Below are positions 32,719-41,619 of a stretch of 64,000 bases of DNA, one piece after another; within the stretch, counting starts at the first letter, position 1; every line of letters starts with the position of its first letter. The notes under the pieces are model-generated. The model ran no database searches. It saw only the letters and a list, made by a program, of their open reading frames with translations, and was not told the origin of the DNA. This DNA is from Aminivibrio pyruvatiphilus (GTDB lineage Bacteria > Synergistota > Synergistia > Synergistales > Aminobacteriaceae): positions 62,001-126,000 of the forward strand of contig NZ_SORI01000007.1 in assembly GCF_004366815.1 (NCBI RefSeq). The letters run 5' to 3'. The translations under genes and the position numbers were made by a program.

Positions 32719-35466
32719 ATGATAGGAGAGTGGGGGGCGCTTCGCCGCCTTGAAGAGAAGGAAGGAATTGACGTTTTCGACGAGAGGAGCGTGGACAGCT
32801 TTCTCTCGGACGCCCACGTGGGAGCGGCCGTTATCTCTCCCGACCTGAAGGTGCTGTGGGCGAACTCCTTTTTCCGGGAAGTCTTCGGCGCTGCGGAAGG
32901 GCGCTTCTGTCATAGTGTTTTTTTCGGCGAGGATGGGCCCTGTGGCGAGTGCGGCGTCCGGGAGGTGACTGAGGGCGGGGCCGGGCGGTACGTGGCCAGG
33001 AAGAGGCCGCGGGTATCGGGGGAATGGTTCCAGGTGGTGTACACCCCCCTCCGTTCGCCGTCGGGGAAGGTGGTGGCCGCCCGGGCTCTCGCTCTGCCCA
33101 TTACGGACCTTCTCCGCACCGAGGAGGCCCTCCGGACGACCCAGTCCAATCTTCTCGCCATGCTCAACAACTCCCTCCAGAGTTTCGTCCTTCTCGACAG
33201 GGATCTCCGCATCCTCGCCTTCAACCTTGAGGCGGAGGGTGACCTTGTGCGGCTTTTCGATGCCCGCCCCGCGGAAGGGGTTCCCTTTCTCGAGCTTGTT
33301 TCTCCGCCCGTGGCCAGGACGCTCTCCTCCATGTTCTCCTTTTCTCCCGGCGAGGGAAGGAAACGGGAGAATTTGGCGGTCTCATCCTACAGCGGCGAAA
33401 TTTTTCATTACGAGGTGGAGACCATTCCCATCCTGGACGGGGAAGGAAACCGGACCGCCTGCCTTCTGTGCGCCCGGAACGTTACCGAAAAAGAGCAGAA
33501 CAGGCAGCATCTCGAGGACCTTCTGGCTCTCCTGCCCCTGGTGATGTGGTCCTGGGACCTGCGCTCCTCCCGCCTGGTGCAGGTTTCCGGAGCCTGCGAG
33601 GAAATTCTCGGCTTCGCACCGGAGCGATTGCCCCGGGAGGGAATTCCCCCGGAGGCGTTCCTCTGTGATGAGGACCGGCCTGGTATAAGGGCTTTCCTCG
33701 ACTCCATCCTCAGGGAAGGGAAGGCTTCGGGAGAATACAGGGTGCGCCGGGCCGACGGGACCTTCCGGTGGCTCTTCTCCCGGGCTTCTCTCGCCCGGGG
33801 GAATGACGGCGCCCCTCTCCGGGTGAACGGGGTGAGTTACGATATCACTTCCGTCAGGGATCTGGCTTCCCGCCTCTCGAAGACGGAGGCGAGATATCGT
33901 GCCGTGATCGGCACCACGTCCCAGGGCTTCCTTCTCCACGACCTCTCCGTGGTGGAGTCGGTGAACGACGCTTTTTGCGCCATGCTCGGAATGAACCCCG
34001 GAGAAATCATCGGAAAGAGCCCCGGCGACATCGTCTATCCGGAAGACTATCCCCTGTGGGAAGAGGCCCGGAAAAAGATTACCGTCACCGATCACAGAAA
34101 TTACCCCATCCGGCTCATGCGAAAGGACGGGTCCCCCCTCCCGGTCCAGGTGAGCGCCACCACCCTCCGGGACGGCGCCGGAAAAGCCGTGGGAGCTTTC
34201 TCATTCTTCACCGACCTGTCGGAACGGACGGCCATGGAGGAAAAGCTTCGGGAGGCCCTGGCCGCGGCGGAAGAGGCAAACCGGGCGAAGAGCGCCTTCC
34301 TGGCCAACATGAGCCACGAGATCCGGACGCCAATGAACGCCATCCTCGGCATGACGTCCCTCGTCCTGGAAACGGATCTCTCCCCGGAGCAGAGGGAGCT
34401 CCTGGAGATGGTGGACGCCTCGGGAAAAAAGCTCATGACCCTGCTGAACGACATACTGGACCTCTCCCGCATCGAGGCCGGAAAGCTGAGCCTGGCCAGG
34501 GAGCCCTTTTCCCTCCGGAAGACGGTGGACCAGGTGGTGAAGCCCCTGTTCCTCCCGGCGGTGCAGAAGGGGCTGTTCTTCACAGCGGACGTGGATCCCT
34601 CCCTGGGCGACAGGTTTCTCGGCGATTCCCTCAGGCTGAGCCAGGTGCTCCTGAATCTCTGCAGCAACGCCCTGAAGTTCACGTCCCGGGGCGGTGTCTC
34701 CGTGGACGTGCGCCCTGAAGAACCGGGGCGGACGGGGATGGTCCTTTTTTCCGTGGCGGATACGGGTATAGGAATACGGGAAAACCAGAAGGAAAAACTC
34801 TTCCAGTTTTTCTCCCAGCTCGACCAGTCACGATCGAAGCAGTTCGAGGGGACGGGGCTCGGACTCGCCATCTCCAGGGAGCTGGTGACCGCCATGGGGG
34901 GGCGCATCTGGGCCGAAAGCAGGGAAGGACAGGGAAGCATTTTCCATTTCACCATCCCCCTCGAACCGGCTGAAAGTCCCCTGCCCGCCGGGCCGGAGAA
35001 AGGAACATCCGGCCCGGCGGTCCCCGGGAAGAAGAAAAAAACCGGCGCTCCGGCAGTCATGCCCGAAAAGGAAGGCAGAAGAATTCTCCTTGCGGAGGAC
35101 AATCCCGTGAACGCCATCTTCGCAGAAAAGGTCCTGACGTCGGCAGGGCACACCGTGGTCCGGGCGTCGTCGGGGCAGGAGGCCCTTGATGTCCTGTCCG
35201 GAGACGGCCCCTTCGACCTGGTCCTCATGGATGTCCAGATGCCGGGAATGGACGGGCTGGAAGCGGTGAAGCGCATCCGGGCCATGGAACAGGATTCGGG
35301 AGCCCGTCTCCCGGTGGCCGCCCTCACCGCCTATGCCCTGGGTGAGGACAGGGAACTCTGCCTTGCGGCGGGCATGGACGACTGCATCACGAAGCCGGTG
35401 TCACGGGACGCTCTCCTCGCCGCGGTGGACAGGCTCTCTTCCGGCAGCGGGGAAAGGCAAGGCTGA
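32719..35466 (+). CDS. Multi-PAS hybrid sensor histidine kinase with receiver domain
   Basis: Soluble phosphorelay protein, 915 residues, ATG 32719 after GAGGAGG (the frame extends about 59 codons further without a ribosome site). Order: PAS with C64, C75 and C78 (C-x10-C-x2-C), two or three further PAS/PAC modules to about 510 (NVTEKEQ, YDITSVRDL and FFTDLSERT closures), HisKA with H533 in MSHEIRTPMNA, HATPase (NLCSNALKF, DTGIGI, GTGLGLAIS) and a C-terminal receiver with D838 in LMDVQMPGMDG and the late KP pair in CITKPVS. There is no Hpt domain, unlike the kinase at 9233, so an external Hpt or the second kinase could complete a relay. The next gene, trkA, follows 118 bases later. Confidence 0.92.
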   Translation: MIGEWGALRRLEEKEGIDVFDERSVDSFLSDAHVGAAVISPDLKVLWANSFFREVFGAAEGRFCHSVFFGEDGPCGECGVREVTEGGAGRYVARKRPRVSGEWFQVVYTPLRSPSGKVVAARALALPITDLLRTEEALRTTQSNLLAMLNNSLQSFVLLDRDLRILAFNLEAEGDLVRLFDARPAEGVPFLELVSPPVARTLSSMFSFSPGEGRKRENLAVSSYSGEIFHYEVETIPILDGEGNRTACLLCARNVTEKEQNRQHLEDLLALLPLVMWSWDLRSSRLVQVSGACEEILGFAPERLPREGIPPEAFLCDEDRPGIRAFLDSILREGKASGEYRVRRADGTFRWLFSRASLARGNDGAPLRVNGVSYDITSVRDLASRLSKTEARYRAVIGTTSQGFLLHDLSVVESVNDAFCAMLGMNPGEIIGKSPGDIVYPEDYPLWEEARKKITVTDHRNYPIRLMRKDGSPLPVQVSATTLRDGAGKAVGAFSFFTDLSERTAMEEKLREALAAAEEANRAKSAFLANMSHEIRTPMNAILGMTSLVLETDLSPEQRELLEMVDASGKKLMTLLNDILDLSRIEAGKLSLAREPFSLRKTVDQVVKPLFLPAVQKGLFFTADVDPSLGDRFLGDSLRLSQVLLNLCSNALKFTSRGGVSVDVRPEEPGRTGMVLFSVADTGIGIRENQKEKLFQFFSQLDQSRSKQFEGTGLGLAISRELVTAMGGRIWAESREGQGSIFHFTIPLEPAESPLPAGPEKGTSGPAVPGKKKKTGAPAVMPEKEGRRILLAEDNPVNAIFAEKVLTSAGHTVVRASSGQEALDVLSGDGPFDLVLMDVQMPGMDGLEAVKRIRAMEQDSGARLPVAALTAYALGEDRELCLAAGMDDCITKPVSRDALLAAVDRLSSGSGERQG

Positions 35467-35584
35467 CGGGGCAGTTCCCGGTCATGTATACCCGGAAGGG
35501 GATGGCGTTTTTTCTCCGGATGGGGTATGGTATCGGCGCTATCAATGGGCCCGGAACGAAGGGGCCGGCGGAGGGAATGAAAGA

Positions 35585-36949
35585 GTGAAGATTGTCGTCG
35601 TTGGCGGAGGAGAAGTGGGCTACAGCGTGGCGGAGACCCTTTCCGAAGAAGGGCACGACGTCACCGTGGTGGAGGAGGACGAGGAACGGGCGGCCAGGGT
35701 CGACAATGAACTGGACGTGATCACCGTCAAGGGAAATGGAGCCAGGCCCCAGGTTCTCGAGGAGGCCGGAATCGTTCCCGGGTGCGATGTGGACATCCTC
35801 GTGGCCTGCACCGATCATGACGAAGTGAACATCCTCGCCTGCTGGATCGCCAAGCGCGCCGGGGTGAAGCGGGTCATCTCCCGGGCCAGGGGGCTCGAGT
35901 TCACCGACAGCCCCACCTGGGCGAAGGACCTGGGAATTGACGTGATGAATTCTCCCGAGCGGTCCGTGGCGAGGGAGATCCTGGAGCTGCTGTTCGTCAG
36001 CTCCGCCGTCCACACGGCAGAGCTTCTCGACGGCCGTTCAGGCATATATGCCTTCCGGGTGGCCCCGGATTCCGCTCTCGTGGGGGTGGCTCTGAAGGAA
36101 CTCCGGACCCTCTACCCCCATTTCGTCGCCATCATCGTCTACATCGAGCGGAACGGCACCGGCTACATACCCTACGGCGACATGAGGATCGAGGCAGGAG
36201 ACCTCTGCTATATCGTCACCTCCAGGGAACAGGCCTGGAAGATGGAAGAAATCTACCAGAAGAAGAAGAGCCGGCCCCTGAAGAAGGTCATCATCATCGG
36301 CGGCGGAAAGCTTGGCTTCCAGGTGGCCTGGAAGCTGGAAAACCAGTTCCGCAACCTGGACATCCGCCTCATCGACCATAACAGGGAGAAATGCGAACGC
36401 CTGGCCGGCGAACTGAAGCGGACCCTGGTGCTGTGCGGCGACGGAGCCGATGAAAACCTGCTCCGCCAGGAAGGCATCGAGGAGGCCGACGGCCTGGTGT
36501 GCGCCACGGAGAGCGACGAGACGAACCTCCTCTTCTCGGTGATCGGCAAGGCCCTCGGCGCCCGGAAAACCATCGCCGTGGTGCGCCACAAGATCTACAT
36601 GAAGCTGGACAACTACATGTCCGTGGATTCCATCGTGAACCCCAACAGCGCCCTGGCATCGGTGATCCTCCGGTACGCCCGCTACCCCACCGGTTCCGGC
36701 GTGCTTTCCATCATCGAGAAAATCGACGCCGAGATGCTTGAAGTGGTCATTCCCGAGCGGAGCCCCGCGGTCGGTCGGACCATCATGAGTCTGGGCCTCC
36801 CAAAGGGAATTCTCATCGCCCTCATCGTGAGGAAGGGAGACACGTTCGTACCCGTGGGGGCCACGGTACTTCAGAAGGGAGACAAAGTCATCGTCTTTGC
36901 CACGTCGGACCTCATGTCCGAGGCGATGGAATCCCTTGGAGTGATCTGA
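35585..36949 (+). CDS. trkA: Trk system potassium uptake regulatory protein TrkA
   Basis: Cytoplasmic NAD(H)/nucleotide-binding gating ring of Trk/Ktr potassium channels. 454 residues; GTG start at 35585 (reads (M)KIVVVGGGEVGYSVAE) with GGAGGG upstream. Two tandem RCK units: Rossmann folds start VVVGGGEVG and VIIIGGGKLGFQ (about 5 and 235), each with an acidic ribose-binding position, and each followed by an RCK_C domain (about 135-220, and 370-454 containing VIPERSPAVGRTIMSL). The double-RCK form is TrkA rather than KtrA. Overlaps no gene but is only 2 bases from the first trkH. Confidence 0.95.
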   Translation: MKIVVVGGGEVGYSVAETLSEEGHDVTVVEEDEERAARVDNELDVITVKGNGARPQVLEEAGIVPGCDVDILVACTDHDEVNILACWIAKRAGVKRVISRARGLEFTDSPTWAKDLGIDVMNSPERSVAREILELLFVSSAVHTAELLDGRSGIYAFRVAPDSALVGVALKELRTLYPHFVAIIVYIERNGTGYIPYGDMRIEAGDLCYIVTSREQAWKMEEIYQKKKSRPLKKVIIIGGGKLGFQVAWKLENQFRNLDIRLIDHNREKCERLAGELKRTLVLCGDGADENLLRQEGIEEADGLVCATESDETNLLFSVIGKALGARKTIAVVRHKIYMKLDNYMSVDSIVNPNSALASVILRYARYPTGSGVLSIIEKIDAEMLEVVIPERSPAVGRTIMSLGLPKGILIALIVRKGDTFVPVGATVLQKGDKVIVFATSDLMSEAMESLGVI

Positions 36950-36951
36950 CC

Positions 36952-38403
36952 GTGCATTTTCCCGTCGTTTTCAGGGTTCTTTCCCTTCTCTCGGCCATAG
37001 TATCTCTCTCGATGATTCTCCCCCTGGGGTGGGTCGCATGGGACGGGAGCGCCGACGGAAAAGCCTTTCTGCTGTCCATTGCCGCCGGACTTCTGGTTTC
37101 AGGAGCCTTCTTTCTTGCAGGAAAGAAGGCCGGCAGTTACGACCTCGGCATAAAGGACAGCTTTCTCGTCGTCGCCCTCATCTGGATCCTGGCGTCCTTT
37201 ATCGGAGCCCTCCCCTTTTATCTCAGCGGAACCGTTCCTACCTTTACCGACGCTTTCTTCGAATCATCCTCGGGCTTCACCACCACCGGAGCGTCGGTCC
37301 TCTCCGACATCGAGGCCGTTCCCCGGGGAATCCTTTTCTGGAGAAGCCTGACCCACTGGCTCGGAGGCATGGGTATCATCGTCCTCAGCCTGGCGATTCT
37401 CCCCTTCCTCGGGGTGGGGGGGATGGAACTGTTCAAGGCGGAAGTGCCGGGTCCCATACCGGAAAAAATCACTCCCCGGATACAGCAGACAGCCCTGTAC
37501 CTCTGGGGCGTGTATGCCTTTCTCACCGCGGCGGAAACGGCGCTTCTCCTTCTGGGGGGGATGAACCTTTTCGAGGCGCTGACCCACACCTTCGGCACCG
37601 TGGCCACGGGAGGCTTTTCCCCGCTCAACAGGAGCGTGGGGCAGTATGGCTCCGCCTACTTCGAATGGGTCATCACCATTTTCATGTTTCTTTCCGGGGT
37701 AAATTTTGTCCTTCATTACCGCATGCTCCGAAGGGATTTCCGCCCCTTAGCCAGGGACGAGGAGTTCAGGCTCTACCTCTGGATCGTCCTGGGCTGCACC
37801 GCCGTCATTTCAGCGGTTCTGCTATTCGGGGGGCATTACGACTCCATAACCGAAGCCGTCCGGTACAGCGCCTTCCAGGTGGTGAGCATCATCACCACTA
37901 CCGGGTTCGCTACCGCTGACTTTGAGCTCTGGCCCGTTTTCGTCCAGATTGTCCTTCTGCTCCTCATGTTTGCCGGGGCATGCGCCGGATCCACGGGAGG
38001 GGGCATGAAGATCCTCCGGCTCCTGGTCCTCGGGAGGCACACCCGGGCGGAACTGAAGCGGGTTCTCCACCCCAGCGCCGTGGTGTCGGTAAAAGTGGGA
38101 GGAAAAGCGATCGACGACAGTATCCAGTCATCGGTGACCTCCTTTCTGATACTCTACGTGACCATTTTTATCGCCGGGGTTTTTTTCATCGCATCTCTCG
38201 GCATGGACCTGCTTTCAGCCATCTCGGGAGTGGCCGCTTCACTGGGCAACGTGGGTCCGGGCCTAGGGTCCCTGGGCCCCATGGACAACTACGGCGCCGT
38301 TCCCGCAGCAGGCAAATGGGTCTTTTCTTTCCTGATGATCACCGGACGCCTGGAACTCTACACGGTAATCCTTCTCTTTCTTCCGGAGACGTGGAGAAAA
38401 TAG
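36952..38403 (+). CDS. trkH: Trk/Ktr potassium channel subunit TrkH (copy 1)
   Basis: Membrane pore subunit, 483 residues, GTG start. It is a four-repeat M1-P-M2 protein; the four selectivity-filter loops are readable: SSGFTTTGASVLS, GTVATGGFSP, SIITTTGFATADF and SLGNVGPGLG. Mid-membrane gating region and the terminal LPETWRK are typical. Starts 2 bases after trkA, so coupled to it. Forms a tandem pair with the gene at 38443, which shares length and order and the flanking motif HWxGGMGIIVLSLAILPF. Confidence 0.95.
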   Translation: MHFPVVFRVLSLLSAIVSLSMILPLGWVAWDGSADGKAFLLSIAAGLLVSGAFFLAGKKAGSYDLGIKDSFLVVALIWILASFIGALPFYLSGTVPTFTDAFFESSSGFTTTGASVLSDIEAVPRGILFWRSLTHWLGGMGIIVLSLAILPFLGVGGMELFKAEVPGPIPEKITPRIQQTALYLWGVYAFLTAAETALLLLGGMNLFEALTHTFGTVATGGFSPLNRSVGQYGSAYFEWVITIFMFLSGVNFVLHYRMLRRDFRPLARDEEFRLYLWIVLGCTAVISAVLLFGGHYDSITEAVRYSAFQVVSIITTTGFATADFELWPVFVQIVLLLLMFAGACAGSTGGGMKILRLLVLGRHTRAELKRVLHPSAVVSVKVGGKAIDDSIQSSVTSFLILYVTIFIAGVFFIASLGMDLLSAISGVAASLGNVGPGLGSLGPMDNYGAVPAAGKWVFSFLMITGRLELYTVILLFLPETWRK

Positions 38404-38442
38404 CGTCATGATGAACAATGTCCGGGGGGGTGCCGGTAAAGC

Positions 38443-39897
38443 ATGAACGGATTCCTGGTGGCCAAATTTCTGTCCTTCATCACAGGGATCGTCTCAGTCT
38501 TCATGATATGGCCCATCCTGTGGGCTCATTTCGACGGGAGCGGCGAGGTCAGGAGCCTTGTCTACTCCATGGTTCTCGGCCTTACCTTTTCAGGCCTTCT
38601 CTTTGCCGCGGGAAGGCACCATACCAATTACAAAAGCGTCGGGATCCGCGACGCCTTCGCCGTGGTCTCCCTTTCCTGGGTGTGCGCGTCTTTTATCGGG
38701 GCTCTCCCCTACTATATCTATGGAATGACCCCCACCTTCACCGACGCTTTTTTCGAGGCCATGTCCGGGTTTACCACCACCGGGGCCTCGATCCTGACAG
38801 ACATAGAGATCCATCCGAAAAGCCTCCTCTTCTGGAGGGGACTGACCCACTGGATCGGAGGCATGGGGATCATCGTCCTCAGCCTCGCCATACTGCCCTT
38901 TATCGGCGTGGGAGGGGTCCATCTCTTCAAGGCGGAAGTTCCGGGCTTCGGTCTTGAAAAAATGACGCCGAGGCTCCACCAGATGGCCATCAGGCTGTGG
39001 GGCATCTATTTCGGCCTGACGGCGGCGCAGACGCTCCTCCTCCTTCTTGGAGGGGTGAGCCTCTTCGAAGCTCTCACCCACTCCTTCAGCACCATCGCCA
39101 CCGGGGGCCTTTCTCCGCTGAACAAAAGCATCGGCCATTACAATTCACCCTACATCGAATGGGTGACCACCTTTTTCATGTTTTTTTCAGGGGTGAATTT
39201 CGTCCTCCACTACCGTTTTATTCTCAGGCAGCCCGGGGCGTACCGCGACGACGAGGAATATCGGCTCTACGCCTTCATCGTCCTTTTCAGCATTCTCTTC
39301 ACCGCTGCGGTGCTTCTGCTCAGGGGATATTACGGTTCCGTCGAGGAGGCCCTCCGCTACAGCGCCTTCCAGGTGATCAGCATCATCACCTCCACGGGTT
39401 TTTGTACTGCCGATTACGAGCTCTGGCCGGTATCGGTCCATTTTCTGTTCATCCTCCTCATGTTCGCGGGAGGATGCACCGGTTCCACCGCCGGAGGCAT
39501 CAAGAGCCTCCGGATTCTCGCCCTCGCCCGGCACGTAAAATCAGGTCTTGTCATGTCTCTCCACCCCAGGGGGATGTTCCGGATAAAAATCCGGGGAAAA
39601 ACCGTGGGGCAGGACGCGGTAGCCTCGGTGACCGCCTTTTTTATCATCTACCTGCTGGTCTTCCTGGGAGGAGCCCTGTTCATGGGAGCCCTGGGCGTGG
39701 ATTTCGTCACGGCCGTGAGCAGCGCTGCGGCATCCATCGGGAACACGGGTCCCGGGTTCGGAACGGTCGGTCCCACCGAGAATTTTTACCACATCCCGGC
39801 GGCAGGGAAATGGGTTCTCTCTCTCCTCATGCTTATGGGAAGACTTGAACTCTACACCATGGTTCTCCTGTTCTTTCCCGGGACGTGGAGAAAATAG
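38443..39897 (+). CDS. trkH: Trk/Ktr potassium channel subunit TrkH (copy 2)
   Basis: 484 residues, a paralogue of the preceding gene. Filter loops: MSGFTTTGASILT, STIATGGLSPL, SIITSTGFCTADY and SIGNTGPGFG. The third loop has Ser and Cys where copy 1 has Thr and Ala (TSTGFCT against TTTGFAT). ATG 38443 lies 39 bases beyond copy 1. One TrkA for two TrkH implies that both channels share a gating ring or that they differ in ion affinity; the sequence does not decide. Ends FPGTWRK. Confidence 0.95.
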   Translation: MNGFLVAKFLSFITGIVSVFMIWPILWAHFDGSGEVRSLVYSMVLGLTFSGLLFAAGRHHTNYKSVGIRDAFAVVSLSWVCASFIGALPYYIYGMTPTFTDAFFEAMSGFTTTGASILTDIEIHPKSLLFWRGLTHWIGGMGIIVLSLAILPFIGVGGVHLFKAEVPGFGLEKMTPRLHQMAIRLWGIYFGLTAAQTLLLLLGGVSLFEALTHSFSTIATGGLSPLNKSIGHYNSPYIEWVTTFFMFFSGVNFVLHYRFILRQPGAYRDDEEYRLYAFIVLFSILFTAAVLLLRGYYGSVEEALRYSAFQVISIITSTGFCTADYELWPVSVHFLFILLMFAGGCTGSTAGGIKSLRILALARHVKSGLVMSLHPRGMFRIKIRGKTVGQDAVASVTAFFIIYLLVFLGGALFMGALGVDFVTAVSSAAASIGNTGPGFGTVGPTENFYHIPAAGKWVLSLLMLMGRLELYTMVLLFFPGTWRK

Positions 39898-39926
39898 ATT
39901 TTCAGGTACCTGTATTTCCTCCCGGA

Positions 39927-39935
39927 TGATATAAT
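39927..39935 (+). promoter_or_regulatory. Extended -10 promoter for the cupin gene
   Basis: TGATATAAT (TGn plus TATAAT) about 35 bases before the cupin start codon, in the 72-base gap after trkH copy 2. No convincing -35. Confidence 0.55.
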
Positions 39936-39969
39936 ATATTCCAACAATTAAACAGGGGAGGGATTTTCC

Positions 39970-40296
39970 TTGAAACTCGTCGACATGAACCGGCTGGAAA
40001 AGGAAAACGTTCTTCCCGGCCTCAGGGCCAGGTTCGTCCACTCGGAGAACATGACGGTGGCTTACTGGGACATGGATGCGGGAGCGGTTTTCCCCCTTCA
40101 TGACCACTCCCACGAACAGGTGGTGAACGTGGTATCCGGAAAGGTGGAGATCTCCGTCAGGGGAGAGAAGATTCTCCTCGACGAAGGATGTGTCCTGGTT
40201 CTCGCGCCGGGGGAGCCCCACGCGGTGCACGCCGTGACAGAAAGCTTTGTGATCGACGTGTTCCATCCCATCCGCCAGGACTACAAAAGAGCGTGA
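39970..40296 (+). CDS. Single-domain cupin protein
   Basis: 108-residue cytoplasmic beta-barrel, TTG start with GGGGAGGGA upstream. Cupin motif 1 is GAVFPLHDHSHEQVVNVVSGK (His-x-His at positions near 38-40, Glu four residues later) and motif 2 is VLAPGEPHAVHA; the His/His/Glu/His metal ligands are all present. Small cupins of this type bind a metal and a small carboxylate or sugar; enzymatic function is unassigned. Monocistronic: its own promoter upstream and a strong terminator directly downstream. Confidence 0.85.
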   Translation: MKLVDMNRLEKENVLPGLRARFVHSENMTVAYWDMDAGAVFPLHDHSHEQVVNVVSGKVEISVRGEKILLDEGCVLVLAPGEPHAVHAVTESFVIDVFHPIRQDYKRA

Positions 40297-40303
40297 AAAC
40301 CTC

Positions 40304-40338
40304 GGGAGAGCGGCTTTCTGCCTGCTCTCCCTTTTTTT
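40304..40338 (+). terminator. Intrinsic terminator after the cupin gene
   Basis: Stem GGGAGAGC (40304-40311) with GCTCTCCC (40324-40331), followed by seven T. Insulates the Rrf2 operon promoter from upstream transcription. Confidence 0.9.
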
Positions 40339-40360
40339 ACTCTTTTTCAGGACCGTCCCC

Positions 40361-40399
40361 TTGACATATTCAGGAATTAAGGTACCATAATGCCTGAAT
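40361..40399 (+). promoter_or_regulatory. Promoter with overlapping 32-bp palindromic operator for the Rrf2-hcp operon
   Basis: A perfect -35, TTGACA, at 40361-40366 is followed by a 32-bp interrupted palindrome (40368-40399, centre GGTACC at 40381-40386) in which 14 of 16 pairs match: ATTCAGG...CCTGAAT. The likely -10 (CATAAT at 40386-40391, or TACCAT at 40383-40388) lies inside it. A dyad covering the -10 of an Rrf2-family gene is the expected position for an autorepressor site. Confidence 0.75.
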
Positions 40400-40418
40400 T
40401 AAGAAAGGGGCCCTGAAA

Positions 40419-40829
40419 ATGAGCGGAGTGGTTGCTGTGTCGGAAGCGGTATCCCTGGCCTTTCACGGAATGGGTCTTCTCGCTTCCGGAAAGCGGATGA
40501 GCGCGAAGGAAATGGCGGAAGCCGTGAACGTCTCCGAGGCCCACCTGGCCAAGGTCTTCCAGAAACTGGTGAAGGAAGGGCTGGTGACCTCCGTCCGGGG
40601 GCCGGGAGGCGGATTTCAGCTTGCCCGTGATCCCGGAGAGACCTCCCTTTTCCACATCTACACCGCCATCGAAGGCGTTCCTAAACACGACTACTGCCTG
40701 CTCCACAGCGAGAGATGCCCCTTCGGCGGCTGCATTTTCGGTTCACTGCTCGGGAAAATGACGGACGAATTCGTGGAGTACCTGAAAAATACCACCCTGA
40801 AGGATCTACAGAGAGGAGAAACCCGATGA
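40419..40829 (+). CDS. Rrf2-family transcriptional regulator, probable Fe-S NO/redox sensor
   Basis: 136 residues. N-terminal winged helix (KRMSAKEMAEAVNVSEAHLAKVFQKL, then the wing SVRGPGGGFQLARDP), which is the standard Rrf2 DNA-binding region, and a dimerisation helix at the end. Three cysteines, C93, C100 and C105 (CLLHSERCPFGGC), match the Fe-S-binding loop of NsrR/IscR-type members. It begins the operon with a ferredoxin-like protein and the hybrid-cluster protein, overlapping the next gene by ATGA. The likely role is NO- or redox-responsive repression of its own operon via the palindrome at 40368-40399; the sensed signal is inferred from the Cys loop and from hcp. Confidence 0.9.
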   Translation: MSGVVAVSEAVSLAFHGMGLLASGKRMSAKEMAEAVNVSEAHLAKVFQKLVKEGLVTSVRGPGGGFQLARDPGETSLFHIYTAIEGVPKHDYCLLHSERCPFGGCIFGSLLGKMTDEFVEYLKNTTLKDLQRGETR

Positions 40830-41593
40830 CCAAGGTAATGCGGAGAATCATAACTATCGACGAGGACAAGTGCGACGGCTGCGGCATCTGCGCCGAAGCC
40901 TGCCACGAGGGAGCCATCCGGATCATTGGCGGCAAGGCGAAGCTGGTCAGCGAAACCTACTGCGACGGTCTCGGCGACTGCATCGGCGAATGCCCCGTGG
41001 GCGCCATCACCTTCGAGGAGAGAGAGGCCGACCCCTACGACGAGGAAGCGGTGAAGAAGCACATGGCGGCGAAGGCCGCGGCCGGGCCGCTCCCCTGCGG
41101 CTGCCCCGGGTCCATGGCCCGGGATCTCCGGAAAAAGGAACCGGAGCCCTGCGCGGCTTCCCAGGCGTCCCCCGCTCCCGCAGCCCTGAAATCCGCCCTT
41201 GCCAACTGGCCCGTCCAGATCCGGCTGGTGCCGGAGACGGCTCCCTATCTCAGGAAGGCGGACCTCGTGATCGCCGCGGACTGCACCCCTTTCGCCTTCG
41301 CCGATTTCCACCGGACTTTTCTCGCCGGAGAGAACACGGTCTGCCTCATAGGCTGCCCCAAGCTCGACGACGCCCAGGCCTACGTGGAGAAGCTCACCAG
41401 GCTGATCTCCTACAATGAAATCAGTTCCGTCACCGTGGTCCGCATGGAAGTCCCGTGCTGCGGCGGCATGACCAGGATTCTCGAGGCGGCCTGCGGGGCG
41501 GCCGAACATAACGTCTCGCTGAAAATCGTCACCATCGGAGTGGGCGGAGAAATTACGGACAGGGAGACCATCAGGTTCTCCGTGAAGAAGTAA
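40826..41593 (+). CDS. Ferredoxin-domain protein, probable Hcp electron donor
   Basis: 255 residues, ATG 40826 overlapping the Rrf2 stop by 4 bases. The N-terminal ferredoxin domain has C16-x2-C19-x2-C22-x3-C26 and a second cluster region C46-x5-C52-x3-C56 (YCDGLGDCIGECPVGAI) with an unusual spacing. A proline/alanine linker containing LPCGCPGS follows, then a C-terminal domain of about 130 residues (ADLVIAADCTPFAFADF, VCLIGCPKLDD, MEVPCCGGMTRIL) with further conserved cysteines. Such proteins are often encoded beside hcp and are thought to pass electrons to it. It lies between the Rrf2 regulator and hcp in a tight operon. Confidence 0.85.
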   Translation: MTKVMRRIITIDEDKCDGCGICAEACHEGAIRIIGGKAKLVSETYCDGLGDCIGECPVGAITFEEREADPYDEEAVKKHMAAKAAAGPLPCGCPGSMARDLRKKEPEPCAASQASPAPAALKSALANWPVQIRLVPETAPYLRKADLVIAADCTPFAFADFHRTFLAGENTVCLIGCPKLDDAQAYVEKLTRLISYNEISSVTVVRMEVPCCGGMTRILEAACGAAEHNVSLKIVTIGVGGEITDRETIRFSVKK

Positions 41594-41619
41594 ACAATAC
41601 CAAGGAGGAGATGCGAGCC

